Source: Paragonimus westermani (taxonomy: Eukaryota; Platyhelminthes; Trematoda; Plagiorchiida; Troglotrematidae). From it: 64,000 nt of DNA. Positions 12,518 through 25,274 of this stretch are shown one piece after another; position 1 is the stretch's first letter, and every line of letters begins with the position of its first letter. The DNA lies in the NCBI GenBank assembly GCA_008508345.1, contig QNGE01000994.1, positions 1-64,000 on the forward strand. Direction: 5' to 3'. The notes under the pieces were generated by a model, which saw nothing but the letters and a program-made list of their open reading frames with translations, was not told where the DNA came from and searched no databases. A program made the position numbers and the translations under genes.

Positions 12518-14439
12518 CTACAGTAGGTGAGGTTTGAAACCACAGCTCAGTTAGGTCAGTACACACCGCATACACTATGTGTAATCCGCATAACAAACTG
12601 CGGTTTAAATCAACCTCGAATTATTATGGTGAAGCGCGCTGAGACCGCTCAGTATAAAACAATATGTGTCTTAAAGTAACCACTTTGGAAGAATTACCTG
12701 CCGTCTGCCATGACTGTGTAGACCGAAGTACTCTGATGGGTGTTAGTGAATTTTGATCGTGTCAGTCCCATAAAATTTTCCTGTAACTTGTTGCATTAGT
12801 GTGGTGGATTAGTAAGCTATCAGCCGGGAAGGATATACACAATTTTATGACAGATTTAGCACAGAACCATTAACATGGGACTCTTCCAACTAGAGATTTT
12901 GACGAAAACGGCAGTGATAGCAGTCATAATAATATTAATCAGGCATATACACTTTTCAATCCCTCCACTGTTCAGGAGAATGCACTGCATTCACTAGGGT
13001 ACATACTGAAACTAGGCTTGGTGAGTCTTGCAGAGCATATGAGGTCAGATGAATAGCCTCAACCATTGTCATTTTTCTAAATTTAAAACAAACTGATCAC
13101 AGACCACTTTCAACTTGCACTGATAACACACGCGCGCTGCTACCACTCAGACATGATTAACTTTTCCAAGAGTTCTTTCATAAAGTTGCCATTCTTCCAT
13201 TGGAACTTGGTTTGTGACCTTGTCACGTAAAACTAGTTTATCCATCTCCAAAGCTGTAGGAGTACTACCTTTTACAGGCGTATCCTTTTGTGTACATTTG
13301 TGAAGTATCACTGGAACATTGGTAGTTTTCGTAGGACATCATTACACATCTATACATAGTTTTGGACCTCCTCTGCTGCTGGTGATGACCTGCATGGTTT
13401 AGAGGATGAGGCGGGTGATAACTAGACTATTTATAACAAACTATACGCTGTCTTTAACAAAATGGGTAAACAGGATCAGGCAGAAATTTTCAGGCAACGC
13501 GGATCATATGTAGAAAATGCGCATTTCTCCAACTCGATTAGCCTCGTTTCTGCGTAGTCACACCTACTTAATAGCATCTGCGGCAATTTTGTTGGTGTCT
13601 GTAGTCAGCATGCAAAGCTGAACGATTATTGTGCCAAGTCGGATAACCTCATGAGGTTCCTAGACATTATAGACCAATAAATAACGAATAAGTGAATTAC
13701 AGATGCTCGGAAAACTTTGGTTGCTGCCACGTTAACAGCACCAACAGTTTGCCTCGTTCACGTTCATCCCTCATCTTATCTGTTACTGGTTACTGCAACC
13801 TGTAAAATAGGCTACAGTTTGCAGCTTCTACCTTGATGATCTTACCAACCTGAGAAACGCTCTCAGCTTACTCCTCCTTAAACATAAGTACGTGGACCAT
13901 AAATGCCATGTGTTTGAGAACACACTTAAAAGGCCTAAGATTTATTCATAAAGTACAGACTGTATATTTTATGTTTTTGTTCACTCTTTCTGCGTAGAAT
14001 ATGCCGTGTCCTTGGTGACCGTGCCCAATTGTTCGCGACGCATACGCATACAGATAACTTTCAAGACGTGAACGGTTCCATACACTGTTCGAAGTACGTG
14101 CGAACATATAATCCGTGAGTACACTAAGATTGCATGGTCAAAGATCAGAGTGAGAGCTACCCAGTGATCTATGATAAGCTACTGCTGAACTCATACCTTA
14201 CTTTATCTTCGCAAAACTTTGGGTAGCCACCTCTTACTTCTGACTTTTATTTACTAGATTTTGAATAGTTGTTTTTCAAGGTTAATCCACATAGTACGAT
14301 GGATCCGGGTATGAATCTTTCCAAGATCCTCAGGAAAGCAAATCATAGAACGACAGAACCTTTTCATAAGCTACTTAAGCAGACAGACTAAAGTAGAATC
14401 TTCCCTAATTTATTGGAAAAAGTCACGGTCACCTCTGTC
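12518..14439. other. Gene-poor sequence
   Basis: I see no supported gene or repeat. Upstream exons of the minus-strand gene at 11-12.5 kb may hide here, but no frame with good splice sites stood out. Confidence 0.45.
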
Positions 14440-14870
14440 TATAAGATCAGGAGTTTTGTATTCCCCTGCCAGATATAGGCCAGTCAGCCTTATCGACGCC
14501 AAATGAAGGATAATGGAATGGTTAGTAAAACATCTCAGGGTTTGATCTTCCTTCCCATATGCGCCACGGCTTCCCTCTTAGTCGGCAGTGTGTAATACAC
14601 ATCTTTGAGAACAACACAAAGGGGGTCAAAAGCAATCGCTTCAACACAGGCGTTATCTTTTTCGACTTCTTCAATGGCTTTCGCAAGTGTCACACATGAT
14701 CTCATCACCAACAAACCGGAAGTCTTTGATATTCAGAGAGAGATTTTTTGCGGGGTTAACTCTTTTCTTGGTAATCAACTTTTAGGGTTCAAACCGCATT
14801 TACGTTTTTGATTTCCACCGGATTTCCTCAAGAGTCACTACTCACGCTGATGGCCTAACAATCTGGAGCG
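14440..14870 (+). mobile_element. LINE reverse transcriptase relic
   Basis: Out-of-frame pieces match successive blocks of a non-LTR reverse transcriptase. RYRPVSLIDAK at about 14471 corresponds to the YRPVSL block that opens the RT fingers. TGVIFFDFFNGFRKCHT at about 14649 corresponds to the first aspartate motif (YLDFSKAFD-like). STGFPQESLL at about 14813 corresponds to the SGVPQGS block. The order and spacing are right. Stops and shifts between blocks show it is dead. The clade (CR1 or jockey-like) is a guess. The YxDD block was not found downstream. Confidence 0.6.
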
Positions 14871-17800
14871 GCAAAGAATACAAATTTCTACAGATTGATC
14901 TTAGCTTGATTACTTGCTGGTCAAATGCTTTCAATTTGCCTGCAATTGATTGCAGGGGTGCACACATCTGTCACTCGATGCGGACCATGACAAAGCATTT
15001 AGCACACCAGATATCACAACAACCGACCCGAAAAATACCCAGCTTTTTAGATGCAGTCTAACTTTTCTTTCATCTATCGTTACTGGATGGCCCTACAAGA
15101 CAAGCTGGCTGTCCTTAGTATGACTGAACTCCTCTTTTATCATTAATGGACGAGAAGACATTTCAAACACTATAGCAGATTCATGTAATACTGTCACTTA
15201 ACTGAACCGGAAGAGTCAAATGCAACTACGTGGATAAAGATATACTCGCTGTCCTCAGAGCTTGACTGATCACCACTTTAAAAATATCACCTACGAGACT
15301 CAACATGGAAATCTTGTTTGGTATTCTTTTGTAGTCTGAGGGCTCGGTAGTTATTTAGTGTAGGTGCTTTGGAATAGTATTCCGTGGAATTCTGTAATAG
15401 GTGTCGACGAGTACATAGGAAGCTGTACGAGTTGCATCCTCGGAAACTTCACAGGGAAAATCCTTCTGTTATAAGATTAGCATCTAATGGATCATTAGCT
15501 AAGTGACCATTAGGCAGATGTCTAGGAATCAATTTGAAACATTGCTAGCCTCGATTCATTTGGGATAATTAAATTTGCCAGTCCACCGAGCCCTTGGCAC
15601 TTACTGTAAACCCTAATAGAGGTACCACATTCTTTTTCAGTTACTGCCTCCCAGACCACTAGGTGCTCGATTTGGACTCAGTAAGACAAACTGATTGAAA
15701 TTTTACACACGAGAGGGCCATCTCCTCAAGAACTCCCGACTGGTCAATCTAGTCCTCTAGCAAGTATCCCGTCGTCATCAGCAACTGAAAAGGCAAAATT
15801 GTTAGTGATAACGTTGACGAACATTCAGTAGGACATCACCACATTTCTTATAAGTTCAAAGTCAAGTCGTGAAGTTGAATAATACAATTAGGACTCTTCA
15901 AGCAACACGCTCCACCAATATCTATATGCCCAAGTAATAAATGTAATATGCGATACTCCTTCACTGTCGTGCCTCCCAGTATATTATCTGGATTTTGACT
16001 TATTGTGTAAACTTGGGATAGCGTGTGGCGCTAGACCCAACCACTGCACTCGACTTTCAAAGGAGTTAAAAGTACTGCAACTAAACTGTGATTGTTCTAA
16101 ATAAAACAGTTGTCAAGTCTCATATTGAAAACAGGCCAGCTAGAAGATCAGCGCGGTACCTCAATCCCGAAAATTGGTTGAATCTGCTCTATTTTGAGCC
16201 ATATTTATAAGCACAATTCACGTGTTACCAATGTTATCAAAAAGGGATGACTTTTTTCTGCTGGGTTTGTCTGTATATCTAGCATGGAAAAAAATTGTGA
16301 ATTAGTCTACCTTAGAGGGCTGGAGACGTATCCAGTATCTTACTGTGTAGACACGCCATTCTCACAATTGAGGGGGACCCAGGAGATGTGGTAGGTAACT
16401 ATACCAAGTGAGCGTTGTCGGACAAATGACAGTGGTAACTATAATCATTTGAGACGGTTTTCCTCTAAAACAGCTATAAAAAATTGGGCTCACGGGATTT
16501 AAACAGCAAGCCTGCTTAATGCACTACAGTTTTACGAGTGCAGATGGAATTCCAGGCATAGTCCATTTTCCGGCAAAACAGACAAAAGTCCTTATGCCCC
16601 CACCAAAGGTTTCATCACACCGAAGTTGTACGGAGGTGTGTCACTGTTATGACTACAATTATTACCGTCCTTATCATCATCGACGATAACACGAACTGGT
16701 GGACACTGGTAACCAACACTTTTACAGCCATGCACACGCAGCCTCAGTCCATAAATTAGAGTATGGGGATCACACTCGAATAGCTGACAACGAGTTATCT
16801 AAGCGTTACCAAACCAAGCAGCCTAATCGTAAATGGTAACAAAATAGTATGTGAAGACTCTCTGTTTTCCTGTTTTTATTGCCCTACTTCACTAATTACT
16901 GTAAAATGAAGTCAGCTAAGGCTCTGTCAGTCAGTCAGATAGCAGGCGGGCCTCATTACCTTACCAGCCATCGGGTTATTTGATTATTGTTTAGTCTTCA
17001 TAGTATACTTCGTGGTGGAAGTTTTGCGTGAGTAACGTAGATCAGCAGGTACATCTATGTGGTTATGGACCACAACGTACACTGCTACTGGACCCAATAT
17101 ACTCATCTCATCCAGTTATACCTTCGAACACAACCACACAAAGCCACAGTATGCTCGTTGTATGGTTGTACTGATACGGAGTAACTTTTTGTCCTAGTTG
17201 AAGAACGATGATTACAAGACTGAATTCTTTTATGTCGACTACGATTACAGTGTGTGAATGACGTTCAGGCTTGATGACAACCCGTGATATGGACAGTAAC
17301 AGTAGAGCCGGTTGTATGGCGAAGCCATTGTGTGCTGCATCGTGATGATCTGGCTGAAAGGAAAGTCATCTTTATTTTGGTCATGAAATGGATTATGAGA
17401 ATACCTTCGTTTGCCTTTTAATAAACACAACAGTCACTGAACATCTCATGAACTGGGGATTTATGGAAGCATGTTTCCTGGTCACTAACTCTGAAGTTTT
17501 TGCTTGACTGGTTGTGGTGAATTCTCGGCAAACCGTTTTGGATAGCCGTTCTTTATGAAGACTTTTGAAATTCCCGGTTGATTTGCAAAGTGCCAGGGAC
17601 GTAGGTAGTCAATGCCTCTTCGGACAATCGCCTTTTACTGGTTAGAATAATGTTTTATTATTATGATAACAACAACTAGACAATCCCTGTTTCTATTGTT
17701 TCTTGAAATTTTGTGAACTTCTTATTGTACTGGGTAATAACAAACCCTTCGAATTGACCCAGCCACTTTTGCTTAAAAACAGGCTCTCTGTGTACCGTCT

Positions 17801-20155
17801 ATACCGAGCAAATTCTCAAATGAACAAGTTCCAGTGGACAGCCACTAGGTCATCTGGGTTTATGGTACATTGTAATCAGTCCGATGACGAAACATCGAGA
17901 ACAGGACATGCCCATATTCTTGTTGTTCTCAAACGGTTCGTTGCAGTGTCTTGTGGATATAAACTGCCTAGCAAGGCAAATAGGGGTTACACAACGACAG
18001 CATAGACTGTATAATTAGTTTCGTTTGACTTTAGACTCGGTTATTGTCTTTTGGTTCGAGAGGAGTAACATGCAAAACGTGGCTTTCGTCATTACTAACC
18101 CGCGTGAACCTTGAACAATTTCGAAACCAAAAACCTTGCGCACAAAGATGACACGATGTGGAAGAGAGCTGATTCGTAACTTCCTAACGAGACTCCAGAA
18201 TTAACTCCTGCTAATATACGGAAGCGCAACACTTTATGTCACAAAACAAAAGGACATACTTTTCTTGTCGTGTGATATATCGATCAGTTTTATTTTGAAC
18301 AATTGTGTAAAACCTATTAGGAAAAACAACAGAGAGGCAGAGAGAACAAGATTTGTTGGAACAAGTTTGTATCAAATATTCCGAACAGAAATAAAAGAAT
18401 ATGTGAACAACAGCGCAATTACTGTGACGGAATCAGTAGGAGAATTACAGACATAGAATAAAGTTGCAGTTTGCCTTGCGCCATCAGATTTGTCTACATT
18501 TCTTAGATTGAAGTGTAACGTCATACAACGATTAACCACCATAGACAAGATTCAAACAGCTCATTTTTTCCAGATCTCAACTGAGCACCCACATCCGGGA
18601 ATCGTTACTTTTTAACCCGTTCTTAATCAGAAGATCAAGGTCCCCATGCCATGGGGCAATTACCCACGATTAGGAAAAGACTGTTGACAAAGTGATTTGG
18701 GATTGTACAGAGATACCCCATCCCCTCAAATCGGCTAGGAGAAAAGCAGCGAGGCGAACACAACAACGAAGAGGAATACACGCCAACTCAAGCCAGTCCG
18801 ATTGGTGGGCATAGGTACTGGTATACGTCAAATTGGGCTACTGGGCGCCAGATTTACTGCTCAAATTCTTCCAAGAGAAAGACAGTTTTTATGATTTTGA
18901 ACATTCCTCTTGGATAAGTCAACCAGTTAACGCAAACCGTAGACTAAACCCTGCCCTACAGCCGAGTTTGCAGATGAATCAAATTAATTTTTCTCCTTCA
19001 GTCCATGAAGTGGGTTAAAATAGATTACAAGCCGCTTACGTATTACCGATACGCTAGTATGATAGCAGTAATTAACAAGCGTGCTTACTGAGGTACTACT
19101 TAAGTACGGATACAATGAGGCTTTCAGGTGCATTGTTTGCCCCCAAGATCATTTTATTTAGTGGATATAAACGTTATAAATAGTAAGTCATACAACTTAA
19201 GGATCGGGGTGAAGAATGAGACGAGGGAATTAGAGGAAAGTGACCTAATGTAGTATGGAAAAGTGCGCAGATTTGGAGTTCAAACACACTATGTAAGAAT
19301 ATTTCCGATGGATTTAATTTGTCTTAAACTTCCAAAAGGATTTCCAGCCTACAGCGGAGGTAACAACCTGTACAGATAGTTTCAAAAATACGGTTAAGTT
19401 AATATCTGCACATCTCACCAATACAGTGTTAGTTGGGATAGGATGTGTTTGAAAAGAAGATGAAAGACATCACTGTGTGTAGTATGCAAATCAAACGGAG
19501 AGGTTGTGAGTCCTTCTATAATGTGTTGAGGTAATGAAAATGAAAGAACTGCACACCATCAGCATTTGTAATAAACTTGCAAACGTCTAGCACAGTTTGT
19601 AAATTGAGTTTTTTGAAGGCACAGATGGAGAAAGAGCAGTTAGATCAGACGGGCCTTTAAAGGTGATAATCAAACACTCGATGCTGATCAACCCAAGAAC
19701 GCTATCCGGATCAACAGTAGAATATTTCTAATAAGTATCGTGGCAAATTTTATTAATCACTGAAGATCCGATTGCAAAAGATAGAATGTCCGCCACCATA
19801 TGTAAGTGCCCTAAACGGGCCGTTCTAGGGTGGTTTCAGGAAGTTCCTCTGTGCAGCAACCTTGATTAACATGAAAGGACATGTAGGTGGAACTTTGGGA
19901 AACGAGCCTCGCTTCCTAGTGATCCTCGTGGTTGTTGGTCTTAGCTATAGCATTTGCAGCTTTAAACATGCAGCGTAGGATACTGGGTCCAACTCAATAG
20001 TGATCTTGATATTCATGGGCATTTGGCCTAGCAAACCTGGGGAGCCACCTTTGTTCAGCTCAGTAGCTCATTGCAGCTGGGACATATTTTAACTATTTCG
20101 GATCTCAAGTGGAATGAGCGGGAGGTTCTCCAGTCTGTTTACTTCAAACATTTTA
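14871..20155. other. Gene-poor sequence
   Basis: The longest frame is 100 codons at 17703-18005 (plus) and has no motif I recognise. No RNA gene or tandem repeat was supported. Parts may be old transposon sequence now beyond recognition. Confidence 0.45.
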
Positions 20156-21205
20156 TTAAGGATGGCGACTTTTAACCAAAAGTGAAAGCGTTCCACTAAT
20201 CAATTGACGTTGGGTAACGAAGGCTGTTCGGAAGTGTTCACTGAATAAATTTCGCTGATTGCGGAAGAGCGTGAATATGAACTGATAATCACGACCAGTA
20301 GTAGTAGCGGACGCGTTGAGTAAGAATGCCCCGGGTTTCATGAACGTTCGTGTGACGCCCTCAGCTGTAATATCCCTTAAGAATGTTGTATAAAACTAAT
20401 GTGTATAATAGTCAATGCAAGTCAGTAGGTGAGTAAAACCATTCGAGGCTGAAAGTTAGCCTACTATGTATACGTGTATGTGTTTGAAGCGGGTGCCGAT
20501 ACAATGAAACTTCCCCGTGTTATGGTAATATGGCGATGGACAAGACTGACAAAGTAAGTCCTCATATACGTTTGGCCACACGAAACAGACAGTGACGAAT
20601 ATGACGGAGGAACAGACGTTAGGAATGCGAGGTCGAGTTAGAATGACTAAAAACACTGTACACTTAATTGGGGGGAAGTTGTGGATTTTCGCTGGCCCAG
20701 TTATCACACTGGAGTTCCCACTCACAGAGAAGAAGCAATCGAGGGACAAACGTAAGGAACAGATGAGAAGTTGTATTGATTCAAAATCGTTTTATTGGGC
20801 GTCACAGCTGCCACTAGATCAGCGAGTGATGCGGATAAATACGGGATGAGACATCCGCGATAAGCTACTTTGGTAATCGATGTAAATGTCAGTAGTGAAC
20901 TGGGACGTGTTTCTGACCACAAACGTCTGTCGGGAAGGGTGTTATAAGTACCTGATTACTGTATAAGAGTAGTAATTGTAGCAAACCAGCATCCCTGCAA
21001 AGGATACTGGAAGTGGTTTACGGGGAGATGAACGGCAAGTGATTATCTGCCAGATGTTATGTGGTGCGTTTGAGGCGTTCGTTAACTCTGCGAAAGGAAC
21101 GATAATGGATGATTTACCGTGTACAACCTGCTGAAGCACGGTTTCATCAGCTTCGTTCACAAGAATCAAACGTACAGATGGGTCCGTGGATACATGTTCT
21201 CACAG
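20156..21205 (-). pseudogene. Minus-strand frame with scattered stops, unidentified
   Basis: One minus-strand frame stays largely open for about 1 kb: 20942-21205, then to about 20800, 20456-20785 and 20156-20341. It is interrupted by a handful of stops. Coding-looking runs include RLILVNEADETVLQQVVHG, TFVVRNTSQFTTDIYIDY and CFFSVSGNSSVITGP. The last, with PPIKC soon after, faintly recalls a CUB domain. It could be a decayed gene or exons of a gene separated by very short introns. I recognise no family with confidence. Confidence 0.25.
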
Positions 21206-21438
21206 ATTTGATTTGGGCAACACAGTTTTCTATGAACATCGAACTACACTTTTACGCGAAAACTCGGTAGGTGGTTGGATGAGTTTGGCGCAGTCAGGAA
21301 TGAAACAACAGTGGCTGCGTAAATGAAAACAAACACGCTGTCCATAACCTATATTGACCGCTTTCATGACTCAGCCTAGTTAATAGTGTCATATTTTCAT
21401 ATTTCTCGTGAAAATTCCCAGTGCAGTCATGACAAACA

Positions 21439-21490
21439 ATGTGTAGCGAACAAGCTCGTTTTCAGTGATTCATCATCAGGCTAAATACAT
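21439..21490 (-). ncRNA. Hammerhead ribozyme motif of the Penelope-like element
   Basis: Reading down the minus strand from 21490, stem I has ATGT and TAGC, which pair with ACAT and GCTA at 21439-21447 around an internal loop. CTGATGA is at 21479-21473 and GAAA at 21463-21460. Stem III is formed by the near-palindrome AACGAGCTTGTT, and the expected cleavage follows C21448. Stem II (nine bases between CTGATGA and GAAA) pairs poorly, which is the weak point. The same core is kept at 34414-34466, which supports function. Confidence 0.65.
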
Positions 21491-21586
21491 CACATTTATA
21501 TAACATATTTCACGGGAGAATCATTAGGGGAGTAAACGGGGGGACATGTGGTTAATGAGGTCAATCAGTTCAATGTCACACTGCAA

Positions 21587-23758
21587 TCATGTACCCACTT
21601 GAACAATGGGTCTTGACAGGCTAACCGGGTGGGGGGTTGGCCAGGGCAAATCCAGAGCCTGAACAAAACGTTTTTGGGCGCACAGGGGTGGGTTATACAT
21701 TCGGATCCCAATAGCCTCTGCTGTAGACAGAATCCTACTCCTCACCGCTCTCGACCGGATGGCCTTAACTCGGTAGATTGGACGAAATGCGTCCTTTACG
21801 TTGACAGCGTGATTTGAATCCACCAGGTGTGATAGTATGGCGCTGCAGACAGACTTTGTTATACCACTGTTGAGCCAAGCTGGATGATGTTCCCGGATCC
21901 GTTCCGATAAGCGTCTAGTCGTGCGGCCAACATAACTGGTCCCACAGGAACAAGTAAATGAATATACACAAAACGAGGCTGCAGAAATAGGCACTTTATC
22001 TTTTAGGCGTGGGCACAAAACCGGATTGGACGTGAAGTGGACTCGTAATTTAGCGGCGTAGAATGTTCGGTTGACTGCGCTTGTGAGCCTACGTGTAATA
22101 GTTTCGGCTAAAGTATCGCCTTTGAATGGTAATCCGATATGCACAGCTTTCTTTTCTACAGAGTGCAGCCGGTCTTTTACCCCCCGCTGTTGCATGGCCC
22201 TATCTATGAACCTTTCCGGGTATCCATTCTGTATGAATATTGCGCGTATGAATGCTAATTCTTGCGCAATTGTGTCCTCCGTGCAAATCCTTAGGGCTCT
22301 TCCCGTCAAACAGTTGATCAGATTTCTTTTCGAGGCAAGTGGTACGAAACTATTGAAATGAATATACTGATCAGTCCAAGTATCCTTTCTATGTATCGCC
22401 CGCTGAATTGAGCCATCAGCACGGTGACGTAAACGTACATCCAGAAAGCCTAATTGGCTATTCATTTCGGTCTCCAACGAAAATTGTAAATTTTGGTGCG
22501 CGGAGTTGAATGTTGCCAATATGTCAGTTGGGTCAACGTTATTATCGAGTACGCAAAGGATGTCGTCAACATACCTCTTATAAAAATTGCATTGGCGAAT
22601 TGCTGGACTCAACTGTTCATTTTCTAATTTCGCCATGAAAATGTCCGCAAACAGTGGTCCCAGCGGCGATCCCATTGCGACACCGTCCTTTTGTCGATAA
22701 ATTCCTTCATTGAACTTAAACTGTACGTTGTAAGTGCACAGATAAAGTAATTGTTTGAGTTCGACCGACGGTATCTGAATATCCATGTCACTGTTCTCAA
22801 TATAATCACACAGATAATCTATGGTTTCCTTTAATGGGACGTTGGTAAACAAGGATGTGACGTCGAGAGAAAACATTGATTGCCCAGTTAGATTGGCATC
22901 CTTAATCGCATTCACGAGATCATATGAGTCGCGTAAGCTGTGTGTTGAGAGTTTCCGCCTGACGGGATCTAATATTTGTGACAACCACTTAGCTAGAGGG
23001 TGATATGGAGAGTTCCACATGTCCAAAATTGGTCTGAGTGGTACCCCGATTTTGTGAATTTTGGGTAACCCGTACAGTCTCGGAATCGTGGTTCCGATGG
23101 GGCGAATTCTTTCAAATGTAGTTGAATCTATAATTCCCCTCTGTTTTAAACATCGTAAGGATTTTGATATGGCTTTCTCGATTTGTGGGGTTTTATCCTT
23201 TTCATTCTCCATTTTTCGAAACTTGGTCTGATCATCTAATATGGTGCGTATTTTGTTGATATAATCTGCTTTATTAAGCAACACGATACCCGCACCTTTA
23301 TCAGGCTTAGAAATTAAAATGTTCTCATTTCTCTTCAAGTTTTCAACCGCTACGAGATGTTCTTTCCTGAGAAATTGTTTAGAGGCTGGACTCGAGCGTA
23401 AGTACTGATAACACGAATTCACTAGTGTAGATTTGAGTTGCTCAGCATCTAGAGTCGATGTAGGATCGAGAACCGACAACTGTGCGTACAAATTCTCAAA
23501 CTGCACCTCTAAATCCAATTGCCTAGTTTTACGCTGTGGACAACAAAACTTAGGGCCTAACGATAGCACTTCGAGTAATACTTTGTCCAGATTCAAAGAA
23601 GAAAAATTGTGGACGTACCGTTCTGGATTAGTTGGAAACTGCGAAGAGGGCTTCGTTGGATTGATCTGCTTGAGTAATTTGTCCAGCCTCTTTTCACCTT
23701 GTTTGGTTGCAATCTGTGCGGCATAAGCTTCAAAATTAGACCGTTCCTCAGGTGTCAA
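21587..23758 (-). CDS. Penelope-like reverse transcriptase with GIY-YIG endonuclease
   Basis: 723 codons with no stop or shift. The enzyme primes reverse transcription at a nick made by its own endonuclease. RT landmarks are: ISKPDKGAGIVLLNKADY at about residues 149-166, YGLPKIHK at 229-236, FSLDVTSLFTNVPL (first catalytic Asp) at 296-309, GVAMGSPLGPLFAD at 359-372, the catalytic YVDD at 396-399, and LGFLDVRL at 436-443. The GIY-YIG nuclease covers about 597-690. It opens with VYSFTCSCGTSYVGRT and includes RLSERIREH and a conserved Glu near 681. The Cys pair at about 603-605 fits the CxC feature of these nucleases. Length is slightly short of many family members, so a few N-terminal residues could be missing. 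The start is the first ATG of the frame. The intact frame suggests recent activity. Confidence 0.93.
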   Translation of the reverse strand: MTPEERSNFEAYAAQIATKQGEKRLDKLLKQINPTKPSSQFPTNPERYVHNFSSLNLDKVLLEVLSLGPKFCCPQRKTRQLDLEVQFENLYAQLSVLDPTSTLDAEQLKSTLVNSCYQYLRSSPASKQFLRKEHLVAVENLKRNENILISKPDKGAGIVLLNKADYINKIRTILDDQTKFRKMENEKDKTPQIEKAISKSLRCLKQRGIIDSTTFERIRPIGTTIPRLYGLPKIHKIGVPLRPILDMWNSPYHPLAKWLSQILDPVRRKLSTHSLRDSYDLVNAIKDANLTGQSMFSLDVTSLFTNVPLKETIDYLCDYIENSDMDIQIPSVELKQLLYLCTYNVQFKFNEGIYRQKDGVAMGSPLGPLFADIFMAKLENEQLSPAIRQCNFYKRYVDDILCVLDNNVDPTDILATFNSAHQNLQFSLETEMNSQLGFLDVRLRHRADGSIQRAIHRKDTWTDQYIHFNSFVPLASKRNLINCLTGRALRICTEDTIAQELAFIRAIFIQNGYPERFIDRAMQQRGVKDRLHSVEKKAVHIGLPFKGDTLAETITRRLTSAVNRTFYAAKLRVHFTSNPVLCPRLKDKVPISAASFCVYSFTCSCGTSYVGRTTRRLSERIREHHPAWLNSGITKSVCSAILSHLVDSNHAVNVKDAFRPIYRVKAIRSRAVRSRILSTAEAIGIRMYNPPLCAQKRFVQALDLPWPTPHPVSLSRPIVQVGT

Positions 23759-23770
23759 TCGATCGTGCCG

Positions 23771-23817
23771 TAATTAGCCTGATGATCAAACATAGAGAAC
23801 AACTCTTGTTCGCAAAT
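23771..23817 (+). ncRNA. Degenerate hammerhead motif, inverted copy at the 5' side of the Penelope element
   Basis: TAGCCTGATGAT at about 23775 and CTTGTTCGC at about 23804 are shared with the minus-strand motif at 21439-21490, in the same order but on the opposite strand. The GAAA of the core reads GAGA here, so cleavage is doubtful. It marks an inverted terminal repeat rather than a working ribozyme. Confidence 0.5.
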
Positions 23818-24809
23818 CTGTCGTTCTCGTAACAACAAAAACTAAAGAGACCGAGAATTTGACGGAGTGGACTTCGTCGCAGGTAGTTTTTGGCAACCCA
23901 CACAATCTACCACAGTGATTTGATTTTTGGATCAACCGATTGTGTGATCTAGAAGCTGAGGTGAAGAAACTTCGTTGTAACACTTGATTATAGGGATGAC
24001 CAAGTTCTGCTGCTTCAAACTTTTATAAGTTTCGCTTAAGTGCACAATATGTTTTCCTTTGATTTTAATAGCGACGGATATGCCTTCAGTATAAGTGACT
24101 GCAAAGAGCAAGCCACAACCAGAAAGGCTTTGTCTCGCTGTCTACTTCAAGGTTCATTCACAAAATTCACGAAGACCAAGCAATGTTGATATGGTAGATT
24201 TTGGGATATCTTCCTCAATTACAGATATCTGGTAGTGTACGCGGACAAGAACGACTTAGGGGATATGAGTTTCTCTTGAAGTCTGGTGCAAAAATTATGG
24301 TCATATAGAGTCGGATATCTGTCATCCACTACGATTCTTTTTAGAGTTAAAAATCACTACAAAGTCTCCACCCTTCTGTGATCTTCCTGGGGGTCACCTG
24401 TAAAGTAAATGGCTGAAGACTGTTCTGAAAGCGAACGGTGCCCAGGCACATCATCTTGGATAATTTTGTCTCAGAAAGCTTAAGTTTTTGGGAGAAGATA
24501 AGCGTGAAAAGCTCATAGTTAGGCGCGTCTACAGTGATATTGTAGTGAGCAACGTTGCGTTTTGGCGCAGGGACATTCAAAGTCGCTCAGCAGATTTCTT
24601 GGGACAGTTTCAACAGTGTGACATGCTGATTAGCCCTCTCTAAAGCCGCCGTTAGTCCAACCGAGTTGTTTGCGGTGACTTTATATTGAACAGCTAAGGT
24701 AGTGGTACTGTTTAGGAGGTTGCGATGACTGGAGATGAACGTCATAACTATCAACATCATCAAAAGCAAATATACAACAGTGGCTCTCACTGGTGCATAA
24801 CTGCCATGG
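23818..24809. other. Flank between Penelope-like element and LINE
   Basis: Three minus-strand frames of 67-77 codons occur between 24347 and 24914. None shows a motif. The stretch may include the 3' end of the LINE at 24810-26900. Confidence 0.4.
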
Positions 24810-25274
24810 AGAAGAACAATAAACTTTGGCTGAGAAGAGAAATAAATAGATAGGGATGGACCTAATTACTACATTCAGCCATTCAGCATCACGTTGCTCA
24901 TACCTGGTAAACAAATAACCGAGTTATAATTGAACGTAAGGCGCCATTCTTACAACTGCCACCGCCCTGTGTCATTAAGTGCACTTGTCCCACAGACAAC
25001 TGGGCATCCTCCACTCCACCGAGTCAGAATTCTTTGGTCACCGGCTATGTAAGTCGCTTGATCTCCACCTCAGGAGACGAACGTAATTTACAACAATCAA
25101 CGCTTTGGTAACAGACTTCATTTCCTTACGTCAGGCCAATATCTGCCCACCCCGCACTTCACGCCAATTGGCCGCATGGTCGGCAAAGAGTGTTTGGTGT
25201 GGCAAACGATTGCCTGCAATCATTAACACACGCCCTAGAGATGTACGTCTATGAAAACGTAACGATTAAATAAA

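Larger units (their letters stand above)
21439..23817 (-). mobile_element. Penelope-like element with hammerhead-bearing ends
   Basis: The element reads on the minus strand. It holds a single long RT/GIY-YIG frame (21587-23758). The block downstream of the stop (21439-21490, minus) carries a hammerhead core. A related block just upstream of the start (23771-23817) lies in the opposite orientation. Penelope-like elements are known for terminal repeats in direct or inverted order and for hammerheads in them, so this fits a copy with inverted end repeats. No clear target-site duplication was found, so the outer limits are approximate. A second copy lies at 34414-35092. Confidence 0.85.
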
